From Nomia melanderi (Eukaryota > Arthropoda > Insecta > Hymenoptera > Halictidae): a stretch of 64,000 nt of DNA. The position numbers and the translations under genes are program-made. The notes beneath the pieces are model-generated. The model was given only the letters and a program-made list of their open reading frames with translations, was not told the DNA's origin and made no database searches. The stretch lies in assembly GCF_051020985.1 (NCBI RefSeq), contig NW_027475138.1:3968001-4032000 (forward strand), in the 5' to 3' direction. Each line of letters opens with the position of its first letter. Positions within the stretch are counted from its first letter, which is position 1. Shown one piece after another: positions 53,262 to 64,000 of this stretch.

Positions 53262-55011
53262 AACCACCGTCTCATGGGGCCGGACACTCAGGGTCAGTGA
53301 AAGATCCAATATATTTCTGGTGATATCTCGGGTGCTATTACAGGTAGCGCAATAAATAAAAGTGCATTGTCTGTAGGAGGCCCTGGTGCATGAATCTGTG
53401 CAGCGGGAACGACCTCGGACCACCAGGGGCCGAGACAACCACAGTCTCATGGGGAAGGACACTCAGGGTCAGTGTAAAATCCAATATATATCTGGTGATA
53501 TCTCGGGTGCTATTACAGATAGCGCAATAAATCAAAGTGCATTGTCTGTAGGAGGCCCTGGCGCATGAGTCTGTGCAGCGGGAACGACCTCGGACAACCA
53601 GGGGCCGAGAAAACCACAGTCTCATGGGGCCGGACACTCTGGGTCAGGGGAAAATCCAATATATATCTGGTGATATCTCGGGTGCTATTAGAGATAGCGC
53701 AATAAACCAAAGTGAATTATCTGCAGGAGGCCCTGGCGCATGAATCTGTGCAACGGGAACGACCTCGGACCACCAGGGGCCGAGAAAACCACAGTCTCAT
53801 TGGGCCGGACACTCAGGGTCAGGGGAAAATTCAATATATATCAGGTGATATCTCGGGTGCTATTAGAGATGGCGCAATAAACCAAAGTGAATTATCTGCA
53901 GGAGGCCCTGGCGCATGAATCTGTGCAGCGGGAACGACCTCCGATCACCAGGGGCCGAGAAAACTACCATCTCATGGGGCCGGACACTCAGGGTCAGGGG
54001 AAAATCCAATATACATCTGGTGATATCTCGGGTGCTATGAGAGATAGCGCAATAAACCAAAGTGAATTATCTGCAGGAGGCCCTGGCGCATGATTTTGTG
54101 CAGCGGGAACGCCCTCGGTCCACCAGGGGCCGAGAAAATCACCGTCTCATGGGGCCGGACTCTCAGGGTCAGGAAAAAATCCAATATAAATCTGGTGATA
54201 TCTCGGGTGCTATTACAGATAGCGCAATAAATCAAAGTGCATTGTCTTTAGGAGGCCCTGGCGCGTGAATCTGTGCAGCAGGAACGACCTCGGACCACCA
54301 GGGGCCGAGAAAATTACAGATATTCGGAATCCGTCACCCAAGGTCATGTAAAAATCCAGCATATATCTGGTGATATCACGGGTGCTATTACAGATAGCGC
54401 AATAATCCAAAGTGCCTTGTCTGCGGGAGGCCCTGGCGCATGAATCTGTGCAGCGGGAACGACCTCGGACCACCAGGGGCCGAGAAAACCAGTCTCATGG
54501 GGCCGGACACTCAGTGTCAGGGAAAAATCCAATATATATCTGGCGATATCTCGGGTGCTATTAGAGATAGCGCAATAAACCAAAGTGAATTATCTGCAGG
54601 GGCCCCTGGCGCATGAATCTGGGCTGCGGGAACGTCCTCGGATCTCCAGGGGCCGAGACAACCACCGTCTCATGGGGCCGGACACTCAGGGTCAGTGAAA
54701 GATCCAATATATATATCTGATGGTATCTCGGGTGCTATTACAGATAGCGCAATAAATAAAAGTGCATTGTCTGTAGGAGGCCCTGGCGCATGAATCTGTG
54801 CAGCGGGAACGACCTCGGACCACCAGGGGCCGAGAAAACCACAGTCTCATGGGGCCGGACACTCAGGGTCAGGGGAAAATCCAACATGTATCTGGTGATA
54901 TCTCGGGTGCTATTAGAGATAGGGCTATAAACCAAAGTGCATTGTCTGTAGGAGGCCCTGGCGCACGAATCTGTGCAGCGGGAACGACCTGGAGCCACCA
55001 GGGGCCGAGAC
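53262..55011 (+). repeat. 10-monomer HOR unit, copy 1
   Basis: This 1,750-bp unit is directly followed by a duplicate. The first mismatch to the left is 53,261 (a against c at 55,011). Markers are an aagatccaatatatttctgg segment, caggtagcg, a gcatgagtctg monomer, a cctccgatcacc monomer, a short aaaaccagtctc monomer (-2) and the anchor. A +2 atat gain near 54,711 is private to this copy. Confidence 0.9.
54309..54362 (+). repeat. Divergent anchor monomer core, occurrence 5
   Basis: First anchor of the right-field type. It has the same divergent core as in U1 and U2, but is followed by gtaaaaatcc and a gatatcacggg segment with an aataatccaaagtgccttg junction, and is preceded by ggcgcgtgaatctg. 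The two anchor types therefore share a core and differ in flanks. Confidence 0.9.
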
Positions 55012-56799
55012 AACCACCGTCTCATGGGGCCGGACACTCAGGGTCAGTGAAAGATCCAATATATTTCTGGTGATATCTCGGGTGCTATTACAGGTAGCGC
55101 AATAAATAAAAGTGCATTGTCTGTAGGAGGCCCTGGTGCATGAATCTGTGCAGCGGGAACGACCTCGGACCACCAGGGGCCGAGACAACCACAGTCTCAT
55201 GGGGAAGGACACTCAGGGTCAGTGTAAAATCCAATATATATCTGGTGATATCTCGGGTGCTATTACAGATAGCGCAATAAATCAAAGTGCATTGTCTGAA
55301 GGAGGCCCTGGCGCATGAGTCTGTGCAGCGGGAACGACCTCGGACAACCAGGGGCCGAGAAAACCACAGTCTCATGGGGCCGGACACTCTGGGTCAGGGG
55401 AAAATCCAATATATATCTGGTGATATCTCGGGTGCTATTAGAGATAGCGCAATAAACCAAAGTGAATTATCTGCAGGAGGCCCTGGCGCATGAATCTGTG
55501 CAACGGGAACGACCTCGGACCACCAGGGGCCGAGAAAACCACAGTCTCATTGGGCCGGACACTCAGGGTCAGGGGAAAATTCAATATATATCAGGTGATA
55601 TCTCGGGTGCTATTAGAGATGGCGCAATAAACCAAAGTGAATTATCTGCAGGAGGCCCTGGCGCATGAATCTGTGCAGCGGGAACGACCTCCGATCACCA
55701 GGGGCCGAGAAAACTACCATCTCATGGGGCCGGACACTCAGGGTCAGGGGAAAATCCAATATACATCTGGTGATATCTCGGGTGCTATGAGAGATAGCGC
55801 AATAAACCAAAGTGAATTATCTGCAGGAGGCCCTGGCGCATGATTTTGTGCAGCGGGAACGCCCTCGGTCCACCAGGGGCCGAGAAAATCACCGTCTCAT
55901 GGGGCCGGACTCTCAGGGTCAGGAAAAAATCCAATATAAATCTGGTGATATCTCGGGTGCTATTACAGATAGCGCAATAAATCAAAGTGCATTGTCTTTA
56001 GGAGGCCCTGGCGCGTGAATCTGTGCAGCAGGAACGACCTCGGACCACCAGGGGCCGAGAAAATTACAGATATTCGGAATCCGTCACCCAAGGTCATGTA
56101 AAAATCCAGCATATATCTGGTGATATCACGGGTGCTATTACAGATAGCGCAATAATCCAAAGTGCCTTGTCTGCGGGAGGCCCTGGCGCATGAATCTGTG
56201 CAGCGGGAACGACCTCGGACCACCAGGGGCCGAGAAAACCAGTCTCATGGGGCCGGACACTCAGTGTCAGGGAAAAATCCAATATATATCTGGCGATATC
56301 TCGGGTGCTATTAGAGATAGCGCAATAAACCAAAGTGAATTATCTGCAGGGGCCCCTGGCGCATGAATCTGGGCTGCGGGAACGTCCTCGGACCTCCAGG
56401 GGCCGAGACAACCACCGTCTCATGGGGCCGGACACTCAGGGTCAGTGAAAGATCCAATATATATCTGATGGTATCTCGGGTGCTATTACAGATAGCGCAA
56501 TAAATAAAAGTGCATTGTCTGTAGGAGGCCCTGGCGCATGAATCTGTGCAGCGGGAACGACCTCGGACCACCAGGGGCCGAGAAAACCACAGTCTCATGG
56601 GGCCGGACACTCAGGGTCTGGGGAAAATCCAACATGTATCTGGTGATATCTCGGGTGCTATTAGAGATAGCGCAATAAACCAAAGTGCATTGTCTGTAGG
56701 AGGCCCTGGCGCACGAATCTGTGTAGCGGGAACGACCTGGAGCCACCAGGGGCCGAGACAACCACCGTCTCATGGGGCCGGACACTCAGGGTCAGTGAA
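55012..56799 (+). repeat. 10-monomer HOR unit, copy 2
   Basis: Direct duplicate of the preceding unit at offset 1,750, becoming 1,748 after the +2 site. Differences seen include tctgaagg for tctgtagg near 55,289, cggacctcc for cggatctcc, gtctgggg for gtcagggg and agcgcaataa for agggctataa. The match ends at 56,800 (a against g at 55,052). Confidence 0.9.
56059..56112 (+). repeat. Divergent anchor monomer core, occurrence 6
   Basis: Right-field type, ten monomers (1,750 bp) after occurrence 5. Confidence 0.9.
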
Positions 56800-57508
56800 A
56801 AATCCAATATATATCTGGTGATATCTCGGGTTCTATTACAGATAGCGCGATAAATCAAAGTGCATTGTCTGTAGGTGGCCCTGGCGCGTGAATCTGTGCA
56901 GCGGGAACGTCCTCGGACCTCCAGGGGCCGAGACAACCACCGTCTCATGGGGCCGGACACTCAGGGTCAGGGTAAAATCCAATATATATCTGGTGATATC
57001 TCGGGTGCTATTACAGATAGCGCAATAAATCAGAGTGCATTGTCTGTAGGAGGCCCTGGCGCATGAATCTGTGTAGCGGAAACGACCTCGGACCACCAGG
57101 GGCCGAGAAAACCACAGTCTCATGGGGCCGGACGCTCAGGGTCAGGGGAAAATCCAATATATATCTGGTGATATCTCGGGTGCTATTACAGATAGCGCAA
57201 TAAATCAGAGTGCATTGTCTGTAGGAGGCCCTGGCGCATGAATCTGTGTAGCGGGAACGACCTCGGACCATCAGCGGCCGAGAAAACCACAGTCTCATGG
57301 GGCCGGACGCTTAGGGTCAGGGGAAAATCCAATATATATCTGGTGATATCTCGGGTGCTATTAGAGATGGCGCAATAAACCAAAGTGAATTATCTGCAGG
57401 GGCCCCTGGCGCATGAATCTGGGCTGCGGGAACGTCCTCGGACCTCCAGGGGCCGAGACAACCACCGTCTCATGGGGCCGGACACTCAGGGTCAGGGTAA
57501 AATCCAAC
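56800..57508 (+). repeat. Connector with single-monomer amplification
   Basis: About four monomers join the 10-mer and 13-mer units. Several share an aatcagagtgcattg junction followed by gaatctgtgtagcgg (near 57,025 and 57,203, and again at 57,553), suggesting that single monomers were duplicated in place. One has a catcagcggccgag segment that recurs in the 13-mer unit. Confidence 0.7.
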
Positions 57509-58156
57509 ATATATCTGGTGATATCTCGGGTGCTATTACAGATAGCGCAATAAATCAGAGTGCATTGTCTGTAGGAGGCCCTGGCGCATGAATCTGTGTA
57601 GCGGGAACGACCTCGGACCATCAGCGGCCGAGAAAACCACAGTCTCTAGGGGCCGGACGCTCAGGGTCAGGGGAAAATCCAATATATATCTGTTGATATC
57701 TCGGGTGCTATTAGAGATAGCGCAATAAACCAAAGTGAATTATCTGCAGGAGGCCCTGGCGCATGAATCTGTGCAGCGGGAACGACCTCCGATCACCAGG
57801 GGCCGAGAAAACTACCATCTCATGGGGCCGGACACTCAGGGTCAGGGGAAAATCCAATATATATCTGGTGATATCTCGGGTGCTATTAGAGATAGCGCAA
57901 TAAACCAAAGTGAATTATCTGCAGGAGGCCCTGGCGCACGATTTTGTGCAGCGGGAACGCCCTCGGACCACCAGGGGCCGAGAAAATCACCGTCTCATGG
58001 GGCCGGACTCTCAGGGTCAGGAAAAAATCCAATATAAATCTGGTGATATCTCGGGTGCTATTACAGATAGCGCAATAAATCAAAGTGCATTGTCTTTAGG
58101 AGGCCCTGGCGCGTGAATCTGTGCAGCAGGAACGACCTCGGACCACCAGGGGCCGA

Positions 58157-58210
58157 GAAAATTACAGATATTCGGAATCCGTCACCCAAGGTCATGTAAA
58201 AATCCAGCAT
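58157..58210 (+). repeat. Divergent anchor monomer core, occurrence 7
   Basis: Right-field type, twelve monomers minus two bases (2,098 bp) after occurrence 6. Confidence 0.9.
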
Positions 58211-58761
58211 ATATCTGGTGATATCACGGGTGCTATTACAGATAGCGCAATAATCCAAAGTGCCTTGTCTGCGGGAGGCCCTGGCGCATGAATCTGTGCA
58301 GCGGGAACGACCTCGGACCACCAGGGGCCGAGAAAACCAGTCTCATGGGGCCGGACACTCAGTGTCAGGGAAAAATCCAATATATATCTGGCGATATCTC
58401 GGGTGCTATTAGAGATAGCGCAATAAACCAAAGTGAATTATCTGCAGGGGCCCTTGGCGCATGAATCTGGGCTGCGGGAACGTCCTCGGACTTCCAGGGG
58501 CCGAGACAACCACCGTCTCGTGGGGCCGGACACTCAGGGTCAGTGAAAGATCCAATATATATCTGATGGTATCTCGGGTGCTATTACAGATAGCGCAATA
58601 AACCAAATTGAATTATCTGCAGCAGGCCCTGCCGCATGAATCTGTGCAGCGGGAACGACCTCGGACCACCAGGGGCCGAGAAAACCACCGTCTCATGGGG
58701 CCGGACACTCAGGGTCAGGGAAAAATCCAATATATTTCTGGTGATATCTCGGGTGCTATTA

Positions 58762-59113
58762 CAGATAGCCCAAGAAATCAAAGTGCATTGTCTGTATTAG
58801 GCCCCAGGCGCATGAATCTGTGCAGCGGGAACGACCTCGGACCACCAGGGGCCGAGAAAACCACCGTCTCATGGGGCCGGGCACTCAGGGTCAGGGAAAA
58901 ATCCAATATATTTCTGGTGATATATCGGGTGCTATTACAGATAGCCCAAGAAATCAATGTGCATTGTCTGTATTAGGCCCCAGGCGCATGAATCTGTGCA
59001 GCGGGAACGACCTCGGACCACCAGGGGCCGAGAAAACCACCGTCTCATGGGGCCGGGCACTCAGGGTCAGGGAAAAATCCAATATATATCTGGTGGTATC
59101 TCGGGTTCTATTA
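58762..59113 (+). repeat. Pair of 176-bp variant monomers
   Basis: The agatagcccaagaaatc junction followed by tgtattaggccccaggcgc occurs twice in a row at a spacing of 176 bp (58,762 and 58,938). The two copies differ at caaagtg versus caatgtg and in ggacactc versus gggcactc. The pair recurs in the next units near 61,037 and 63,485. It is a local duplication that was then carried along by the larger unit. Confidence 0.82.
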
Positions 59114-59783
59114 CAGATAGCGCGATAAATGAAAGTGCATTGTCTGTAGGAGGCCATGGCGCGTGAATCTGTGCAACGGGAAAGACCTCGGACCACCAGG
59201 GCCCGAGAAAACCACAGTCTCATTGTGCCGGACACTCAGGGTCAGGGGAAAATTCAATATATATCAGGTGATATCTCGGGTGCTATTAGAGATGGCGCAA
59301 TAAACCAAAGTGAATTATCTGCAGGAGGCCCTGGCGCATGAATCTGAGCAGCGGGAACGACCTCCGATCACCAGGGGCCGAGAAAACTACCATCTCATGG
59401 GGCCGGACACTCAGGGTCAGGGGAAAATCCAATATATATCTGGTGATATCTCGGGTGCTATTAGAGATAGCGCAATAAACCAAAGTGAATTATCTGCAGG
59501 AGGCCCTGGCGCACGATTTTGTGCAGCGGGAACGCCCTCGGACCACCAGGGGCCGAGAAAATCACCGTCTCATGGGGCCGGACTCTCAGGGTCAGGAAAA
59601 AATCCAATATAAATCTGGTGATATCTCGGGTGCTATTACAGATAGCGCAATAAATCAAAGTGCATTGTCTTTAGGAGGCCCTGGCGCGTGAATCTGTGCA
59701 GCGGGAACGACCTCGGACCACCAGGGGCCGAGACAACCACAGTCTCATGGGGCCGGACACTCAGGGTCAGTGTAAAATCCAAT

Positions 59784-62058
59784 ATATATCTGGTGATATC
59801 TCGGGTGCTATTACAGATAGCGCAATAAATCAGAGTGCATTGTCTGTAGGAGGCCCTGGCGCATGAATCTGTGTAGCGGGAACGACCTCGGACCATCAGC
59901 GGCCGAGAAAACCACAGTCTCTAGGGGCCGGACGCTCAGGGTCAGGGGAAAATCCAATATATATCTGTTGATATCTCGGGTGCTATTAGAGATAGCGCAA
60001 TAAACCAAAGTGAATTATCTGCAGGAGGCCCTGGCGCATGAATCTGTGCAGCGGGAACGACCTCCGATCACCAGGGGCCGAGAAAACTACCATCTCATGG
60101 GGCCGGACACTCAGGGTCAGGGGAAAATCCAATATATATCTGGTGATATCTCGGGTGCTATTAGAGATAGCGCAATAAACCAAAGTGAATTATCTGCAGG
60201 AGGCCCTGGCGCACGATTTTGTGCAGCGGGAACGCCCTCGGACCACCAGGGGCCGAGAAAATCACCGTCTCATGGGGCCGGACTCTCAGGGTCAGGAAAA
60301 AATCCAATATAAATCTGGTGATATCTCGGGTGCTATTACAGATAGCGCAATAAATCAAAGTGCATTGTCTTTAGGAGGCCCTGGCGCGTGAATCTGTGCA
60401 GCAGGAACGACCTCGGACCACCAGGGGCCGAGAAAATTACAGATATTCGGAATCCGTCACCCAAGGTCATGTAAAAATCCAGCATATATCTGGTGATATC
60501 ACGGGTGCTATTACAGATAGCGCAATAATCCAAAGTGCCTTGTCTGCGGGAGGCCCTGGCGCATGAATCTGTGCAGCGGGAACGACCTCGGACCACCAGG
60601 GGCCGAGAAAACCAGTCTCATGGGGCCGGACACTCAGTGTCAGGGAAAAATCCAATATATATCTGGCGATATCTCGGGTGCTATTAGAGATAGCGCAATA
60701 AACCAAAGTGAATTATCTGCAGGGGCCCTTGGCGCATGAATCTGGGCTGCGGGAACGTCCTCGGACTTCCAGGGGCCGAGACAACCACCGTCTCGTGGGG
60801 CCGGACACTCAGGGTCAGTGAAAGATCCAATATATATCTGATGGTATCTCGGGTGCTATTACAGATAGCGCAATAAACCAAATTGAATTATCTGCAGCAG
60901 GCCCTGCCGCATGAATCTGTGCAGCGGGAACGACCTCGGACCACCAGGGGCCGAGAAAACCACCGTCTCATGGGGCCGGACACTCAGGGTCAGGGAAAAA
61001 TCCAATATATTTCTGGTGATATCTCGGGTGCTATTACAGATAGCCCAAGAAATCAAAGTGCATTGTCTGTATTAGGCCCCAGGCGCATGAATCTGTGCAG
61101 CGGGAACGACCTCGGACCACCAGGGGCCGAGAAAACCACCGTCTCATGGGGCCGGGCACTCAGGGTCAGGGAAAAATCCAATATATTTCTGGTGATATAT
61201 CGGGTGCTATTACAGATAGCCCAAGAAATCAATGTGCATTGTCTGTATTAGGCCCCAGGCGCATGAATCTGTGCAGCGGGAACGACCTCGGACCACCAGG
61301 GGCCGAGAAAACCACCGTCTCATGGGGCCGGGCACTCAGGGTCAGGGAAAAATCCAATATATATCTGGTGGTATCTCGGGTTCTATTACAGATAGCGCGA
61401 TAAATGAAAGTGCATTGTCTGTAGGAGGCCATGGCGCGTGAATCTGTGCAACGGGAAAGACCTCGGACCACCAGGGCCCGAGAAAACCACAGTCTCATTG
61501 TGCCGGACACTCAGGGTCAGGGGAAAATTCAATATATATCAGGTGATATCTCGGGTGCTATTAGAGATGGCGCAATAAACCAAAGTGAATTATCTGCAGG
61601 AGGCCCTGGCGCATGAATCTGTGCAGCGGGAACGACCTCCGATCACCAGGGGCCGAGAAAACTACCATCTCATGGGGCCGGACACTCAGGGTCAGGGGAA
61701 AATCCAATATATATCTGGTGATATCTCGGGTGCTATTAGAGATAGCGCAATAAACCAAAGTGAATTATCTGCAGGAGGCCCTGGCGCACGATTTTGTGCA
61801 GCGGGAACGCCCTCGGACCACCAGGGGCCGAGAAAATCACCGTCTCATGGGGCCGGACTCTCAGGGTCAGGAAAAAATCCAATATAAATCTGGTGATATC
61901 TCGGGTGCTATTACAGATAGCGCAATAAATCAAAGTGCATTGTCTTTAGGAGGCCCTGGCGCGTGAATCTGTGCAGCGGGAACGACCTCGGACCACCAGG
62001 GGCCGAGACAACCACAGTCTCATGGGGCCGGACACTCAGGGTCAGTGTAAAATCCAAT
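59784..62058 (+). repeat. 13-monomer HOR unit, copy 2
   Basis: Direct duplicate of the preceding unit. The offset of 2,275 bp holds until about 62,107. It keeps the anchor, the 176-bp pair and the tctctaggggccgg monomer. Very few differences were noticed. Confidence 0.9.
60432..60485 (+). repeat. Divergent anchor monomer core, occurrence 8
   Basis: Right-field type, thirteen monomers (2,275 bp) after occurrence 7. Confidence 0.9.
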
Positions 62059-64000
62059 ATATATCTGGTGATATCTCGGGTGCTATTACAGATAGCGCAA
62101 TAAATCAAAGTGCATTGTCTGTAGGAGGCCCTGGCGCATGAGTCTGTGCAGCGGGAACGATCTCGGACCACCAGGGGCCGAGAAAACCAGTCTCATGGGG
62201 CCGGACACTCTGGGTCAGGGGAAAATCCAATATATATCTGGTGATATCTCGGGTGCTATTACAGATAGCGCAATAAACCAAAGTGAATTATCTGCAGGAG
62301 GCCCTGGCGCATGAATCTGTGCAACGGGAACGACCTCGGACCACCAGGGCCCGAGAAAACCACAGTCTCATTGGGCCGGACACTCAGGGTCAGGGGAAAA
62401 TTCAATATATATCAGGTGATATCTCGGGTGCTATTAGAGATGGCGCAATAAACCAAAGTGAATTATCTGCAGGAGGCCCTGCCGCATGAATCTGTGCAGC
62501 GGGAACGACCTCCGATCACCAGGGGCCGAGAAAACTACCATCTCATGGGGCCGGACACTCAGGGTCAGGGGAAAATCCAATATATATCTGGTGATATCTC
62601 GGGTGCTATTAGAGATAGCGCAATAAACCAAAGTGAATTATCTGCAGGAGGCCCTGGCGCACGATTTTGTGCAGCGGGAACGCCCTCGGACCACCAGGGG
62701 CCGAGAAAATCACCGTCTCATGGGGCCGGACTCTCAGGGTCAGGAAAAAATCCAATATAAATCTGGTGATATCTCGGGTGCTATTACAGATAGCGCAATA
62801 AATCAAAGTGCATTGTCTTTAGGAGGCCCTGACGCGTGAATCTGTGCAGCAGGAACGACCTCGGACCACCAGGGGCCGAGAAAATTACAGATATTCGGAA
62901 TCCGTCACCCAAGGTCATGTAAAAATCCAGCATATATCTGGTGATATCACGGGTGCTATTACAGATAGCGCAATAATCCAAAGTGCCTTGTCTGCGGGAG
63001 GCCCTGGCGCATGAATCTGTGCAGCGGGAAAGACCTCGGACCACCAGGGGCCGAGAAAACCAGTCTCATGGGGCCGGACACTCAGTGTCAGGGAAAAATC
63101 CAATATATATCTGGCGATATCTCGGGTGCTATTAGAGATAGCGCAATAAACCAAAGTGAATTATCTGCAGGGGCCCCTGGCGCATGAATCTGGGCTGCGG
63201 GAACGTCCTCGGACCTCCAGGGGCCGAGACAACCACCGTCTCGTGGGGCCGGACACTCAGGGTCAGTGAAAGATCCAATATATATCTGATGGTATCTCGG
63301 GTGCTATTACAGATAGCGCAATAAACCAAAGTGAATTATCTGCAGCAGGCCCTGCCGCATGAATCTGTGCAGCGGGAACGACCTCGGACCACCAGGGGCC
63401 GAGAAAACCACCGTCTCATGGGGCCGGACACTCAGGGTCAGGGAAAAATCCAATATATTTCTGGTGATATCTCGGGTGCTATTACAGATAGCCCAAGAAA
63501 TCAAAGTGCATTGTCTGTATTAGGCCCCAGGCGCATGAATCTGTGCAGCGGGAACGACCTCGGACCACCAGGGGCCGAGAAAACCACCGTCTCATGGGGC
63601 CGGGCACTCAGTGTCAGGGAAAAATCCAATATATTTCTGGTGATATATCGGGTGCTATTACAGATAGCCCAAGAAATCAATGTGCATTGTCTGTATTAGG
63701 CCCCAGGCGCATGAATCTGTGCAGCGGGAACGACCTCGGACCACCAGGGGCCGAGAAAACCACCGTCTCATGGGGCCGGGCACTCAGGGTCAGGGAAAAA
63801 TCCAATATATATCTGGTGGTATCTCGTGTTCTATTACAGATAGCGCGATAAATCAAAGTGCATTGTCTGTAGGAGGCCATGGCGCGTGAATCTGTGCAGC
63901 GGGAACGACCTCGGACCACCAGGGGCCAAGACAACAACCGTCTCATGGGGCCGCACACTCAGGGTCAGGGAAAAATCCAATATATATCTGGTGATATCTC
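62059..64000 (+). repeat. Third right-field unit, partial, 14-monomer offset
   Basis: From about 62,438 to 63,890 this matches the second 13-mer copy at offset 2,448 (14 monomers minus two bases). About 62,440-62,840 also matches 61,567-61,967 at offset 873. The first 380 bases look like the start of the 10-mer unit (gcatgagtctg, ggacactctggg). Near 63,826 a cgtgttct change and after 63,890 ordinary monomers mark the end of the match. The unit is cut by the window edge. Confidence 0.83.
62880..62933 (+). repeat. Divergent anchor monomer core, occurrence 9
   Basis: Right-field type, 2,448 bp after occurrence 8. The preceding monomer has ccctgacgcg in place of ccctggcgcg. Confidence 0.9.

Larger units (their letters stand above)
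57509..59783 (+). repeat. 13-monomer HOR unit, copy 1
   Basis: This 2,275-bp unit is directly followed by a duplicate. Its middle part (about 57,720-58,600) also matches copy 2 of the 10-mer unit at offset 2,098, so it derives from the 10-mer with added monomers. The additions include a pair of 176-bp monomers with tgtattaggccccagg and a monomer with tctctaggggccgg. A private difference is ctgagcagc for ctgtgcagc near 59,345. Confidence 0.88.
1..64000 (+). repeat. 175-bp tandem satellite array, entire window
   Basis: The same unit of about 175 bp recurs without interruption and always in the same orientation; landmarks such as the GATATC site and the ggccctggcgcatg segment return every 173-176 bp. 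The window starts and ends inside a monomer, so the array extends beyond both edges. No unique spacer, gene, RNA gene or mobile element interrupts it. Most length changes are whole monomers; small ones are -1, -2, +1, +2 and one +5. A long single-orientation array near nucleosome length is characteristic of eukaryotic centromeric or pericentromeric satellite. That role is inferred, since nothing in the sequence proves kinetochore binding. The family is not one I recognise. Confidence 0.98.

Noticed and set aside
54309..54362. Anchor core as an inserted foreign element
   Set aside because: It aligns base for base with the common monomer with no indel and no target-site duplication, so it is a diverged monomer and not an insertion.
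1..64000. CRISPR array
   Set aside because: The repeats are contiguous and about 175 bp long, with no unique spacers and no cas genes.
1..64000. Protein-coding tandem repeat such as a repetitive surface or silk gene
   Set aside because: The 175-bp unit is not a multiple of three and indels of one or two bases are tolerated, so no frame is maintained.
1..64000. Human alpha satellite or another well-known centromeric satellite
   Set aside because: The monomer length and sequence do not resemble alpha satellite, and no true CENP-B box is present. Similar-length satellites exist in other lineages, but I cannot match the sequence from memory.
1..64000. Polymerase III promoter or tRNA-like sequence in the monomer
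   Set aside because: I looked for A-box and B-box patterns (GGTTCGANTCC) and for tRNA-like folding and found no convincing match.

Overview
The window is one uninterrupted tandem satellite. A monomer of about 175 bp repeats head to tail in a single orientation from base 1 to base 64,000, roughly 366 copies. I see no protein-coding gene, RNA gene, transposon, CRISPR array or unique sequence. Open frames occur in almost every monomer on both strands, but they follow from the repeat itself and are not annotated as genes. A nucleosome-scale satellite with large higher-order repeats (HORs) is typical of eukaryotic centromeric or pericentromeric heterochromatin. The species cannot be named from the sequence: the monomer does not look like human alpha satellite or any other satellite I can recall with confidence.

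The monomer is about 53% G+C and is bipartite. A GC-rich part of about 105 bp (near 64%) holds the dyad CTCGG-N11-CCGAG. An AT-rich part of about 70 bp (near 34%) holds the dyad ATATC-TGGT-GATAT and an EcoRV site. Two haplotypes of the monomer-to-monomer junction are intermixed: one with a PstI site (...gaattatCTGCAGg) and one without (...gcattgtctgtagg).

Layout, from shared private variants: (1) 1-9,390 is a 39-monomer unit (6,826 bp) followed by a partial second copy, five substitutions apart over 2,564 bp. (2) 9,314-33,455 is a block of about 24 kb (U1). A second, shorter edition (U2) follows at 33,456 to about 48,850, and whole-monomer deletions or insertions separate the two. U1 contains a near-perfect 5,247-bp tandem duplication (20,582-25,828 and 25,829-31,075), and both editions contain an older duplication of about 11 monomers. 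(3) About 48,850-53,261 is an island of individually diverged monomers with no long-range copies in the window. (4) 53,262-64,000 is a separate HOR field whose successive unit lengths are 10, 12, 13 and 14 monomers (1,750, 2,098, 2,275 and 2,448 bp).

A strongly divergent anchor monomer occurs nine times and keeps the phase of the HORs in both fields. The most informative single observation is a 90-bp patch at 29,042-29,131. It carries nine clustered changes between otherwise matching 5.25-kb copies, and all nine match the monomer five positions upstream, as expected for short-tract gene conversion. All copy comparisons were made by eye, so identity statements are approximate unless differences are listed.
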